Below are positions 1 to 11,318 of a stretch of 64,000 nucleotides of DNA, one piece after another (the stretch's first letter is position 1; every line of letters begins with the position of its first letter). Origin of the DNA: Pyrus communis (lineage: Eukaryota > Streptophyta > Magnoliopsida > Rosales > Rosaceae); the NCBI RefSeq assembly GCF_963583255.1, contig NC_084803.1, positions 776,373 to 840,372 of the forward strand, in the 5' to 3' direction. The notes beneath the pieces were generated by a model. It did no database searches. It was not told the origin of the DNA and was given only the letters and a program-made list of their open reading frames with translations. Both the position numbers and the translations under genes were made by a program.

Positions 1-1690
1 TGATCATTTGGTACAAAATCAGAAAATAACCTATTTTCGTTTTAGTGGAGTGGCTCCAAAGGGGTCAAGAGATACCCTACCCTTATCAAACCGTCCAAAT
101 ATTTTCTCGAACAGAAATGAAAGCGATCGATGCCACCCTAAATCTGATTAGATTAGGCCCTTTATATTCCCCGTAAGATTAAGGGTCCCCATAAGTTGGA
201 GAGCCCTTATTTCCATTCATTCACCAAAACAGAATGAATAAAAAGAAAAAACAACTCTGTTTAGCCATCCCCATATATGAACCACTCCAACTCGCATGAA
301 AGGAGATTCGAACTCGGATTCAAAGAGGCCGATATATATGTTGCCTTGATCACCTGACCTAATTCATATGTATCTACCAACCTGCCAATACTAAGTATGA
401 ATTGACGTCCACTATTTTTCTTTTGTCACATGATTTTTTTGTTTACATTTGTGTCTTTAGAGCTCTCAAGAGAAAGTGATGTTGGCAACTGCCACTGGCT
501 CTCTAGTGCTTTGATCAATTCAAGCGTGACTCCTCATGAACCATCCCTTTCCATAGATAGGGTTTTGAATTTGGTACTCAAAAAGTTTGAGATAGATGAT
601 CTTGGCTTTAAAAGCAAAGAAAGCATCATGCGTTGCATAATTTACATGTTCTGGTTTTTTGATATAGACGTCCATTTTGCCATGGAAGGGTCAAGTCTCC
701 ACATGCATGTGTACAATTCAAGTGCCTTGGTCTTTTTTTTCTTTGTGGTACTATATTCGTGTCGTTCATATGGTATAATGCATGTCATTTTCGAAACATA
801 TATTGTACGCGTTGCATGGCACGGCCTAGTACTATTCGTCTGTTCATTCAACGTGCACAACGGGAGAGTTTATGTATTACTCATATGCGTCTTCGATTCT
901 TCATTAAATATAGGTCTTTCAATTATCAATGCGCAGTTTTTTGACAAACGATAGCGTTAACTATTAGTTGTTGGGAGAGGGAATTTATGGAATCAAGTCC
1001 GCACTAAGATGCATATGCATCATTATTTACTACCACTGTGGTAAAACGCCATCGCTTGTGCACTCAAGTTTAAATGGTTGTTATTTTTATTCAAATGAAA
1101 ATAGAATATTGTTTGAATAAATATGAACGGTAATCCTACTTTTACCACATTTTCATACCATATTTATAACACTTCTTTAATAGAAGTCGAGTTATCAATA
1201 CAATTAGGTCTCACCTATATTAGATATGTCTCAAATGTATTAGATAATTTCTCTACCCTTTGTTGAATAATAAAAAAATCTCAGAGACGTCGACCATCAT
1301 TGACCCAATCTGTAGAAAACTCTTCAGAATTGGAAACTAGTTGACCTATTTTGGGACAATAAAGAAAAAGATTAAGTAGGGGTTTGAATACATGATATAC
1401 ATCCCCCACAAGTCAAGGATATTAAATTCATCAAAGCACTCACGATATACATATATTTTTATATGGCTAGTTTCTTTTTCTGTTTCCTTTTTAATTTTTG
1501 TTTTCCTAAAAAATTAAAATAAAATAAAATTCCAAATGAAAGAATGTTGGGTTCTTGGCCATCTAGAATTTGGAAGTGGAGGCAAAAGTGTTCATACAGG
1601 TGGCAGAAGGACAGGAGGTCAAGAGTCGGCACCGGTTGGCAAATGGTAGCGCTCTGCAATATCCGTACTTGCCTTTTTCTTAAGTGTTTG
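1..1690. other. AT-rich intergenic DNA, no gene recognised
   Basis: No ORF with recognisable homology is visible. The longest ATG ORF (430-954, 174 codons, plus) has a low-complexity, Phe-rich translation and no motif I know. A tRNA-like T-loop motif on the minus strand near 305-318 hints at an old SINE, but I could not place a convincing A box. I see nothing else. Confidence 0.5.
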
Positions 1691-1697
1691 TATCTTA

Positions 1698-1853
1698 GAA
1701 TTTTAACGAAAAATTTCTGGTACTGTTTACTTTAACAAAAAATTACATTTTTATATTAAAAAATCAATGGTGCTATTTATTTTACCTATTATTTGTCCTT
1801 ATCGTTAAAACTCAAAATTTTCAAATTTTTTTCATTAATTTTTCTTTGTATCT
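1698..1853 (+). repeat. Dispersed AT-rich repeat, copy 1 (apple/pear type)
   Basis: This segment runs from a TTTAACGAAAAA-like start through a 'cttatcgttaaaactcaaa' box to a 'cattaatttttcttt' end. Three other copies lie at about 21846-21995, 22000-22125 and 59948-60082 (inverted). This is the most diverged of the four. From memory the family is abundant in Maleae genomes and non-coding. The superfamily is not clear. Confidence 0.6.
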
Positions 1854-2130
1854 TTGATTGATCATGGATGATAACATGAACCTAATTCCGAGTCTAAAAG
1901 CTTCGACAACGGACAGCAAAAAGAATGAAAATATATAATTCAATGGGCCAAAGGTTTATCATTCATATTCTCTTTGATTAATTAATTGGTTGATCGGAGT
2001 GACTAGCTATATAATTATCGATGTTTTCAACTCTTGCTTGACTGTGAAATTTCCTATAATTTCTCTGGATCCGACAAGGTTTGATAACAGTGGTTTGCCG
2101 ACAGTTGTATCATTTTTAAATAATAAAAAT

Positions 2131-2337
2131 ATAAGTAAAAAAACTCTTGGCAGATCACTCTGCAAATATATAACTGTTGTTTAAATCATATTCGGTTATT
2201 ATAGACTGAGGATGCGGTTACGGCTGTCAAAAAAAAATATAAGTAAAAAAACTCTTGGCAGATCACTCTGCAAATATATAACTCTTGTTTAAATTATATT
2301 CGGTTATTATATACGAGGATGCGGTTACGGCTGTCAG
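2131..2337. repeat. Tandem duplication, two copies of a ~108-bp unit
   Basis: The unit beginning 'ataagtaaaaaaactcttgg' starts at 2131 and again at 2239. The copies differ at a handful of positions and end in 'gcggttacggctgtca'. It is a local tandem duplication with no coding content. Confidence 0.85.
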
Positions 2338-2965
2338 AAAGATTATACTTCTTTCGATGCGTTTGAATTTGAATCACTTTCTTACTGTTTAGATTAGTTA
2401 AAGTGAAATTGTTTTTGTATCTGAGAGTATATTCAATAACCAATATCTTATGGTCAATACATTTGAATTCGCAATTTTTGTATTTTGTAAAATTTAGAAG
2501 CAGAATATCATCCTTCCCAACATCATTAGATTGCACAGCAAGTTCATCAACTTATTTATGAAAAAGTAGAATAATATGTCGAATCATATTGTTACCGTTA
2601 ATCATGTAATTCAGTGTTTGAAATATTAAAATTTTTAAATTTGACGGTCACACTGTTAGATGATTTTACACATTTGCATTTTCTGAAAATGTGATGTATT
2701 TTTATACACTAGGGGCTTGCATTTGTAAAAATCGCAGAATTACAAACCCCAATAATTTTGTTGGTTAAAAAACAAAATTGAATCAGATTAAACATACGGA
2801 CACTCTGGCTTCCATGATTGAATTTTTATATTTAAAAATTAAAACAACAAAATGTACTAATCAGTACTTAAAAAAATCTTGAAGATAATAGTTGTCAAAG
2901 AAGGTACTAAGATCGCGTTAATTAATCAATAAATCACAGAATTTACAAGAAAAATAAAGACCCAA

Positions 2966-3027
2966 ATCAGTAATTTTACTTTTTTTTTTTTTTTTTTTTT
3001 TTGGGAAACTATCAGTAATTTTACTTT
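2966..3027 (-). mobile_element. Tiny poly(A) retro-insertion with 17-bp direct repeats
   Basis: The 17-bp sequence ATCAGTAATTTTACTTT occurs at 2966-2982 and again at 3011-3027. Between the copies lie a T run (to 3002) and eight bases (3003-3010). Read on the minus strand this is eight bases followed by a poly(A) tail, flanked by a target-site duplication. That is the footprint of a severely 5'-truncated LINE-driven retro-insertion. No identifiable source sequence remains. Confidence 0.5.
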
Positions 3028-3495
3028 GTCCATCATCCTTCTCCTCAGCAGCTCGCTTCAGCTCCAAAAATTTAATCACAAACTCCGCCTCCACTCCTAG
3101 TCGAAACCGGGACGACTCGGTGGATTGACTCACCCACTCATTTGCCATCTCCATTTCATTCTTCGGAGCTTCATGTATTCGTAACTCGGCCACTCGGCTC
3201 AGTAGCTTGCTATCCAGTGCCCCCCATAATCACATAATTTCCACGGTAAAAAACAAACAAAAGGGAAATGTAAAAGAGCACCCAACCCGAACTGGGTTAA
3301 CTCATCCGAGCCGACTTTACACTTGAACTCGGTCGCTTAGCGTTTTACTCTGTTCAATCGATGGCTTTGGAGCGAGACGACTCGGACTGAGCCACACCCG
3401 GGCGAGTGAGAGAACTGGAGCGTCTTCGTGTATGTCTTTATTTTTCAGAAACCATAAAAAAAAAAAAACCGACTAACAGCCGGTTTCCGGTAAGT

Positions 3496-3948
3496 TTACC
3501 AAATTGTCTTCTCGGAAAGTCCACGAAGCAACGGTCGAGAATCGGCCCACAAATCGAGGTTACTCCGGACGCCGACGTGGCAGCATCTCTGGAAGTCGTC
3601 GATGTTGACTAACCGGGTCGAGCTAACCGACTCGGACCGGGAAATGAACCGAAGCACCTCCTCGAACTGCGACTCGTCACAGGGGATCGCGAGCGGACCG
3701 CTGTTCGAGAAGCCGTACTCCTCCTCGGCTTGCACTAAGAGCTTCTTGAAGACGGGGTGGTTCAGGTACGAGGCGGGCACCACGAATCTGGTGCAGCTGG
3801 TGCCCACGCAGACTGCCACGTGTCCTGCGGGAACATCGGAGGGTATGAGCTTGGCGGACGTGCAGGCCTTGCTGCGCCACCGCCGCAGCAACTGGCGGAG
3901 CCGCACAATGTGGCGGATCTTGCTGCATTTTCCGAGTCCGGCTGACAT
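3496..3948 (-). CDS. SAUR: SAUR-family auxin-responsive protein (150 aa)
   Basis: This intronless 150-residue protein of the Small Auxin-Up RNA family resembles Arabidopsis SAUR52/53/54. The conserved SAUR core spans residues 38-105: DVPAGHVAVCVG, then the FVVPASYLNHPVF strand, AEEEYGF and IPCDESQFEE. A basic N-terminus with IRHIVRLRQLLRRWR precedes it, and the C-terminal tail ends SEKTIW. Many SAURs act in auxin-induced cell expansion by inhibiting PP2C.D phosphatases and so activating plasma-membrane H+-ATPases; that role is family knowledge. The ATG at 3946-3948 is the only start that keeps the conserved N-terminus. Being intronless is normal for the family. The gene lies in the same neighbourhood as ARF5, as in Arabidopsis. 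Confidence 0.93.
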   Translation of the reverse strand: MSAGLGKCSKIRHIVRLRQLLRRWRSKACTSAKLIPSDVPAGHVAVCVGTSCTRFVVPASYLNHPVFKKLLVQAEEEYGFSNSGPLAIPCDESQFEEVLRFISRSESVSSTRLVNIDDFQRCCHVGVRSNLDLWADSRPLLRGLSEKTIW

Positions 3949-4067
3949 GTTCCGGGAAAGTGATGGAAAATTTGAGATTTTTTAGTTCTGTTTGGTTCGC
4001 TGGAAAATAGAAGGCGGTGACCGGTGAGTGTAGAATTTGGGGGATTGTGCTTCTGAGCTCAGGGGCA

Positions 4068-4075
4068 ATTTTATA
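4068..4075 (-). promoter_or_regulatory. TATA box of the SAUR gene
   Basis: The minus strand reads TATAAAAT about 120 bases upstream of the SAUR start codon. That fits a short leader of roughly 90 bases, as SAUR transcripts usually have. An AuxRE core (TGTCTC on the minus strand, 5095-5100) lies about 1.15 kb upstream of the ATG; its function is unproven. Confidence 0.5.
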
Positions 4076-4279
4076 GGGAAGGGGTTTTGAACGTACCCTT
4101 GGTTTTGTAGATAATTACGTTACTACTGTCTGTTGATTTCGGTTCGCACCTTTTCCTTAAGTCGTTTTTTAGTTTTTGATGTTGTTGCGATGGATGATAA
4201 AGAAATTGTACCATAATAATGTTGAAAAGTTGACGCCTAATTAGATTAAATTCTAATTTTGTTACCAAGATTGCCTCAA

Positions 4280-4430
4280 TGTCATATGATCTTTCGATAA
4301 AAACGTACTGAATTTTTAATAATTAAAATATGATATGAATGTTGATGTCATATGATATTTCGATTAAAACATGTAGTATTTTTAAAAATTAACACTTGAT
4401 ATGAAGATTGATGTCATGTAATCTTTCGAT
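4280..4430. repeat. Tandem repeat, three units of period 66 bp
   Basis: Boxes 'tgtcatatgatctttcgat', 'tgtcatatgatatttcgat' and 'tgtcatgtaatctttcgat' start at 4280, 4346 and 4412, exactly 66 bases apart. The third unit is partial. The array is AT-rich and non-coding, and it lies just upstream of the SAUR promoter. Confidence 0.75.
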
Positions 4431-6180
4431 ACGAGGGTTTTTATTTTGTTTCAATATAAATCTTTGCATATGATGTATAATGTTGGCTCGAGCATGTTCC
4501 ATATTCGTGGCTAATCAAACGTATGTTTTTTAGGTGTTGATTTGCACTTGATTCTATTCGTGTTATTCAAATTTGCAACACAAGTTTGATGTTGAGATTT
4601 ATCAGTCGGGAAAGAAAGTAATGTTTTACTTATATTTAGTTTCATGTTAAATCATGGATGCAATTTTTTTCTGCTTAACACTTCTAATGATAAAACCAAG
4701 AAAATGTATTTTCAATATCAGTAGTTGAACCTAAAGCTATTACCACCAACGTAAGATGCTTTTTTTAGGTGCTCCAAAATATTAAAATTATTTGTACAAG
4801 TTAATTCCAAAAGAACAACGATTTTGTATCCACCAAATCTGAACTTGCCCCATGTGCAAGGATGCCCTCCCAAAATGTCCCCCTCCTAATCACTCTTTAA
4901 TTTGCCCATATTTTTAATCAAATTTCCAGGTTTATTTTTCTAATCGTAACACCGAAATCGCGACATCTGGCGCTTAACTGACCATCAAGATCAATTATTT
5001 TCCATCATCTCGATTTGGAAGACTTAAAATTTGATTAATTAGTAATAAAACCATGCACTAAGAAAACTAGGTCAAATAATATGATCTAATATAAGAGACA
5101 CCAAAGGGTCCACGAGCACGTTATGGGAGGTAGGGTGCATCCCCCCCTGAACGTCGCGTTAATTTGCATGGTTAGTGTTTGCTTTTGGCGCCCTCACTCG
5201 CTCACTTGTTAGGATTTTAGGATCATGGTTCGGTGTTCTATGTTTTTTTTTCCAAACAAAACACATCTTCAATCAAATCCTAGCAACATAGTGCTATGAT
5301 CTCCTCTTTGTCATAATTAATATTTGCTCCACATTTATAATAATCCGACTTTGTTTTCTTCAAGTTTTTATTTATCCCCCCTCTTTGTTTCTAGTAGGAC
5401 AGAATTTTATAAAGATTTGAGGAATATATGCAAGATTTATTTGACACGGCATTATCTATTTTTGAGTTATTTAAGTTCGCAAGATTAAGATTCGAACTTA
5501 AATGCAAATAGCAAGTACTGACTTAACGAGTTCAGCTAATTAATGAACGTTTCACATATGTAGAATTTACGGAAAGGAAAATTATTTGCACTCGAACAAT
5601 ATTTTTAGCCATAGAACATTTGTAGAATTAAAGAAGGCTTACACTCGTAGTCAATTTTTTTAGAGTATTAACCAAGAAAAAATAATAATTAAAGAATAAT
5701 CAATAAATAAAAATATAAGGTAAAATGAAAAAGTGGAAAACCAGCGTGTAATTAGCTACTGGGAAATTGAATTGGATGATTGCCAAATAAAATCTCGACT
5801 ATCAAGGGGTTCGGGTCCCACGAAGTGATTACACGGCGAAGTCCCATATCCGAGAGCGCGGTTCTCCATGAAAATCGTTATCCCATGTCAGTGTTAGGGG
5901 TTGATCTGTCACCGCCACTCGTCTCGGAACGCATGACAATAGGCCCCGTAATCAACTACTAGGACAGGCACAATGCCAACATGATTCTCTCTGTATCGAA
6001 CATCGTATTGTTGAGTTTGGTCAAATATTTTTTATATTTAATTTAAATAAAAATATTTAAAATAATTTATAATTCATGAAATTTTAAAATTCTTACGATA
6101 ATAGTGCGACCCACTTTCGTGGGACTCTCTATTCTCCAAATTGGCCAATAGGGTTTCTGATCTTTGAAAGGGCGACCAGT
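4431..6180. other. Intergenic DNA upstream of SAUR
   Basis: This is AT-rich, non-coding sequence. A short ORF at 5780-5962 shows no recognisable family. Apart from the AuxRE core at 5095-5100 I see no structured element. Confidence 0.5.
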
Positions 6181-6184
6181 TTAG

Positions 6185-6312
6185 GAAAGTAGCTTAGTTG
6201 TACTGAACTGTGCCACGGGCGTGACGGACCCACGGACGGCGGACACGGACATAGAGTTCGAGTCCCTTCCTTCTCGTACGGGCTGTAGTATTTTAAAAAT
6301 AAATAAGTAAAA
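6185..6312 (+). mobile_element. Possible tRNA-derived SINE
   Basis: An A-box-like TAGCTTAGTTG (6190-6200) is followed 55 bases later by a B-box-like AGTTCGAGTCC (6255-6265). This is the layout of an internal Pol III promoter. The GC-rich body then passes into an A-rich end (ttttaaaaataaataag). No target-site duplication was found, so the call is tentative. A diverged tRNA pseudogene is the alternative. Confidence 0.35.
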
Positions 6313-6997
6313 ATATGTACACGTTTGGCAATCGCAAGCAACCATGACACGAGTCCCATCCAAAATTTGTTGGTGATACGAAATATAAACTAACACCAAT
6401 GGTGCTCTTAATTCTAATTAGAGCACCGGATTTGATTATTATGCTGTATATTGATCTATTTTATACTTAATTATTATGAGCGTCGTAAATTTACAATGAT
6501 ATTTCTTTATTAAAAATCTCAAGTTTAACTCATGAGATCACAAGTTTGATACCTAATTATTATTCGTGATTTTATAAACTTTGTTGAATATAAATGCTTA
6601 AAAATACCATGATCATGGTTCATTGAGTTTACACTTTTTCATTGAATTGTATATTTGCCACATTAAGTATGGCAACACAACCTCAACAGTCTACTACACA
6701 TCTGATTAGTGTAAGTACACCGTTTGATGGGTCGTTTGGAGGTGTTGGTGCTAAAATATGTTTAAATAGTACATAAGTAAACAAACAAAAAGTAAAGCTT
6801 GTAACTGCTTTTGACGTCTTATCCAAAAGAGAGAAAAAAAGAAAGTAGTAGCCAGGCATTGACGGTGGAATGCGGACGTGGGAACTTTTTATTAAGTTTG
6901 TTTAACTGATCATAACTTACAACGTTTGTTGCTAATAAGCTTCGTTTTTGGCAATAATGTTTGTTTAGGGAATGTCTTTTATCGTTTATATAATTAA

Positions 6998-7009
6998 TCC
7001 CACTGATTA

Positions 7010-7018
<9 letters not shown>
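6998..7018. repeat. LINE target-site duplication, 3' side copy
   Basis: TCCCACTGATTAAGCTTTTTT occurs here and again at 13694-13714, bracketing the LINE. At this end it runs directly into the poly(T) run, which is the poly(A) tail of the minus-strand element. Confidence 0.85.
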
Positions 7019-7043
<25 letters not shown>

Positions 7044-7175
7044 AACACCAGAACCCAATTCAATAAAGGCCTACACAGAGGCAAACACAACAACAACAAG
7101 AGAAGAGCCAAGGGAAGAAACACAAGGACCCCTCCACCTAGAAGAGGCGTCACCCCCAGCACCCCCACACCCACT

Positions 7176-10100
7176 TTAATGAGGACAAGGAAGTCCGTCA
7201 TTATTCAACACAAAGACCAACGAAGATGGGGGCCTATCGACCCACACAACATCACACATCTCCGTGAAACCAAACGACGCAATCGCGTGAGCCACACCAT
7301 TAGCTATTCTAGGCACCCAAGACCATCTGCAATCAAGAAATTTTCCCCCCAACTGCTGAACCCGTGCCAGCACGGGGAAAGCCTCCCAACTACCCATGGA
7401 CAGCGAGCTAGAGAGACACTTAATAGCTTCAAGTGAGTCCGATTCCAGAATGACATACCTTACACCCAAGTCAGCTCCGAATTGGCACCCATGCAACAGC
7501 GCAGAAGCCTCCGCAGCAGCCGCCGAAGGAGCATTGATAGCATACCGCGCTGCAGCCACAAACTTGCTCTCCATGTCCCTCACAACCATCCCGACAAAAC
7601 CCTTCTTAGAGGCCTTGGACCAGCTAGCATCCACATTTATCTTAACAAAAGGAGAGGCCGGAGCGCACCACCGCGCATCCGGGGAAATCCCTCTGCCGAC
7701 GCCCCCCCTTCTAGCCCCCTCCACAACCCTCGCACCAAAAAAAGAGCTCACAGCCGCAGAGATAGCAGCCAAGACTTTAGAAGGGTTAATGGACACCCCG
7801 TTGAACACAAAATCACAGCGAGCCTTCCAAATACACCAACAAGTAAAGACAATATAAGAACGCCTCCAATTGGAATCACCAGAGATGCAAAAATTCGGAG
7901 AGAAGACCGCCAAAATCCAATCCAACCAATCGGGGAGAGATAGACGATCCACTTTATAACCCAAAGCCCCACCAAACCAAATTGGAACAACCCAAGAGCA
8001 AGAAAGAAAAATGTGCTCAATAGTTTCATCATGACAGCAGCAAATAGGACAAGTAGATACCTGAGAGGCCCTTCTTCGGAATAGGGCATCCCGAGTAGGA
8101 AGACAATTATGCACAGTAAGCCATAAGAAATGTCGCAACTTGGGGGGGACCTCCAGCTTCCAAATCCCCTTCCACAGCGCCTTGGGAACCCCACGAACAG
8201 AAGGCCGCCGCTTATCCCTCACTGCCATCGATCTGCTTTGCAACCATCTGTAGCCCGACTTGACCGAATAACACCCATTCTTGCTCAGATCCCAGATAAG
8301 CCGATCATTCCTACTTAAATCCCCAAGAGGTGTCTCCTCAATAGCCTGCATAGCCTCCCCCGAAATGAACGGCTGCAGAAAACTAATATTCCACCGCCCC
8401 GAATCCGGACAGATAAGTGCACTGACCCGTAAACTCGGCGTAACCGCAACCTGTCCAACCGGCACCGGGTGACCAAGGGGTAATGAAGGAAGCCATCTAT
8501 CCTGCCACACCCTCACCTCCTGGCCACTCAAAATCTGCCAATGAGAGCCCTCCCTGATTAAGTCCCTGCCAATTAAGAGGCTGCCCCACGCCCAAGAGGC
8601 ACGACCCCCCTTCTTCGCATCCCAGATCGAGCAGTGAGGGAAATAACGAGCCTTAATCACTTGAGCCCACAACGAGTCCGGTTCAGTCAATAACCGCCAA
8701 CACTGTTTAGCCAGCAGAGCATCATTAAATTCCTGAAAATTTCTGAAGCCTAAACCTCCCAAGTCTTTGGGCAAACCCAAAACCTACTTTGCAACCCAAT
8801 GAATCTTGCTGGCTCCCTCTTTGCATCCCCACCAAAACCCAGCTACCAACGCATCCATTTCCCGACAAACACCAGCTGGGAATTTGAAAATGCACATAGG
8901 GTACGCCGGAATCGCTTGTATAACAGCCTTAATTAACACCTCCTTACCGGCACGAGATAGAGTACTTTGCTTCCAACCTTGGAGCTTTTCCATAATTCTC
9001 CCTTTCACATAAGCAAGACCTCGCTGTTTCGATCGGCCCCAAATAGCAGGAACCCCCAAATAAGTCCCCGGATTGTTAACCACCGCCATTCCCAGAGCGC
9101 TTCCCATCTGATCAGCAATCACCTTCGGAACATTTGCCCCAAAGAACACACTGGATTTCACCAAATTAACCTTCTGCCCAGAAGCCTCACAAAAGTTGTC
9201 CAGCAAATTCCTCAGATTCCGACAGTTATTCATATCAGCCCGCAAAAACAAAAGGGTATCATCAGCAAAGAAGAGGTGAGAAATCATGGGTCCAGAGCCG
9301 CCCATCTTGACCCCCGCCATCCTACCATTGTCCACCTCACTCTGAATCAGCTTGGAGAGAACCTCCCCCACCAAAATGAATAAATAAGGAGAAAGGGGAT
9401 CCCCCTGACGGAGACCCCGCGTGGGCGCAAACGTCTTCCCAGCCTGTCCATTTAGAAGGACATCGAACTTTACAGATGAAATACATCCATTAATTATCGA
9501 TCTCCATCTGCTGCTGAACCCCATCTTTTCCATAACTGCATCCAGAAAGTCCCACTCAACCCGATCATACGCCTTCTGCATATCAAGTTTAATACCCATC
9601 TCGTATCGAGTCCTAGCTTTCCTTCCCTTCAGATAATGAAAAATCTCATGGGCTATGCCAATGCAATCCTGGATTTGTCTACCCGCCACAAACGCATTTT
9701 GGGTGGGAGAGATGATATTTGGTAAAAATACCTTCAACCTGTTAGCAAGAATCTTTGACAGAATTTTGTACGAGTAGTTGCATAAGCTAATGGGCCTGAA
9801 TTGCGACACAACTTCCGGATTGGGGACTTTGGGAATCAGCACAATGTGAGTCTGATTTATCAACCCTGTACCAGCAGAGTCCAGAAACAGCTCCCTGACC
9901 AAAGCCGACACATCTGCCCTGACAATCTCCCAATAGCTCTGATAGAAAATGCCCTGGAACCCATCAGGGCCAGGAGCCTTGAGACCTCCCATTTGCACAG
10001 CAGCATCTTTTATTTCGTCATCCATGACCGGCGCAATTAGCGCCTCATTCATTTCATCAGAGACCGAGGGAATAATGCAATCTAGCAGCGAACCCCAGGT

Positions 10101-11318
10101 ACGACTCCCGGCCGAGCTAAAGACTGAAATAAAATGATTATCCACCAATTGGCGCACCTGAGGCGGACGATCCACCCAATTCCCATTCTCATCCCTAAGC
10201 TTCACAATCTTATTTCTCCTTCGTCTCTGAAGGGTTGAAGAGTGAAAAAACTTAGTGTTAGCATCCCCCTCCCTCAACCATTTTACCCTCGACCTCTGGC
10301 ACCAATAACTCTCCTCTTGAAATCTTAACTCATCAATTTGCCTAGATATCTCCCTTATCTCGTCAAAGTTAGGACCCCAGTCTCGCTGGAGAGAATCAAG
10401 CTTGGAGAGAAGATCCTGGATCCTGTAGCCCCGCCCCTTAAAATTAGTGCGATCCCACCTACTTAATCGATTACGGCAGTCGTTTAAAGTTCTCACCCAA
10501 TTATTCACACAACTGCCATTATGCCGCCAATCCCAGCACTTCTCCACTAACTTCTTGCACTCTTCCTCCGCCACCCAAAACGCCTCGAACCTGAACATCT
10601 TCCTACCTCTCGGCCCTTCCAGATTAGAGTTGAGAATAATTGGGCAGTGATCCGAAGCAGTAGCTGTACCGTGCATAACAAGGGAGTTCGGCCAAAGTTG
10701 CTGCCACTGCTCATTCGTCAGGACCCTGTCCAACCGCTCCTCCACCCAATCCCCTCTTCTCAACCCTCTCCACGTAAAAGCCGGCCCTTGGAAGCCCAAG
10801 TCCATCAGCAGAGAGGAAGACATAAACTCTCCAAGAAACCTAGGCCTGTTGTACAAAACCTCCACTCCTCCAGACTTCTCATGATCCCACATGAATTCGT
10901 TGAAGTCCCCGCCGCAAATCCAAGGAATATCCGTAGGGGTAAAGTGATTAACCATCCATTCCCAGAACATCCTTTTCTCAGCTCTATACGAAGTCCCGTA
11001 AACACCCGTAAACCGACACCATTGCGTTTGCCCTTTAACTCTCATCACAGCATCAATAATATTTTTGGACGAAAGAATAATACTAACCTCCAGATTATCC
11101 TCCCACCACAAGCTCAACCCACCAGCATTTCCAATTGGTTCAACATCAAAGCCATTAGCATACCCGAGACGCCTCCTCACCCCAAAAATTCTATGATCTT
11201 TCATCTTAGTCTCGGATAAAAAAATCATAGAGGGCCTTTTTTTCCGAATGAGCCCATGGAGAGCCCTTACTGTCGTGTCCGACCCTAGCCCACGACAGTT
11301 CCAGAATATATAAGTCAT
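7176..11318 (-). pseudogene. LINE ORF2: APE endonuclease-reverse transcriptase-RNase H, one internal stop
   Basis: This frame has 1,381 codons. The N-terminal apurinic-type endonuclease begins MTYIFWNCRGLG and has ETKM, GGDFNEF and SDHCPI motifs. The reverse transcriptase shows LDMQKAYDRVEWDFL, RQGDPLSPYLF and the catalytic FADDTLLF box. A zf-RVT region (CPICC...HIFLSC) and a C-terminal RNase H (INVDASW, AAEASALL, LESDSLEAI) follow. A single TAG at 8784-8786, after HWVAK, splits the frame between RT and zf-RVT/RNase H; the frame is otherwise continuous. ORF2 starts with ATG at 11316-11318, overlapping the ORF1 stop as ATGA, which suggests translation by stop-restart. The protein normally nicks target DNA and copies the element RNA. 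With the TAG it would lose RNase H. Confidence 0.9.

Noticed and set aside
430..954. 174-codon ATG ORF on the plus strand
   Set aside because: The translation is low in complexity with Phe runs and has no recognisable domain, splice context or codon bias. It is likely a chance ORF.
2918..3193. 91-aa minus-strand ORF with a Lys run
   Set aside because: The Lys run comes from the poly(A) micro-insertion. The rest shows no family, and upstream the frame is closed by a stop.
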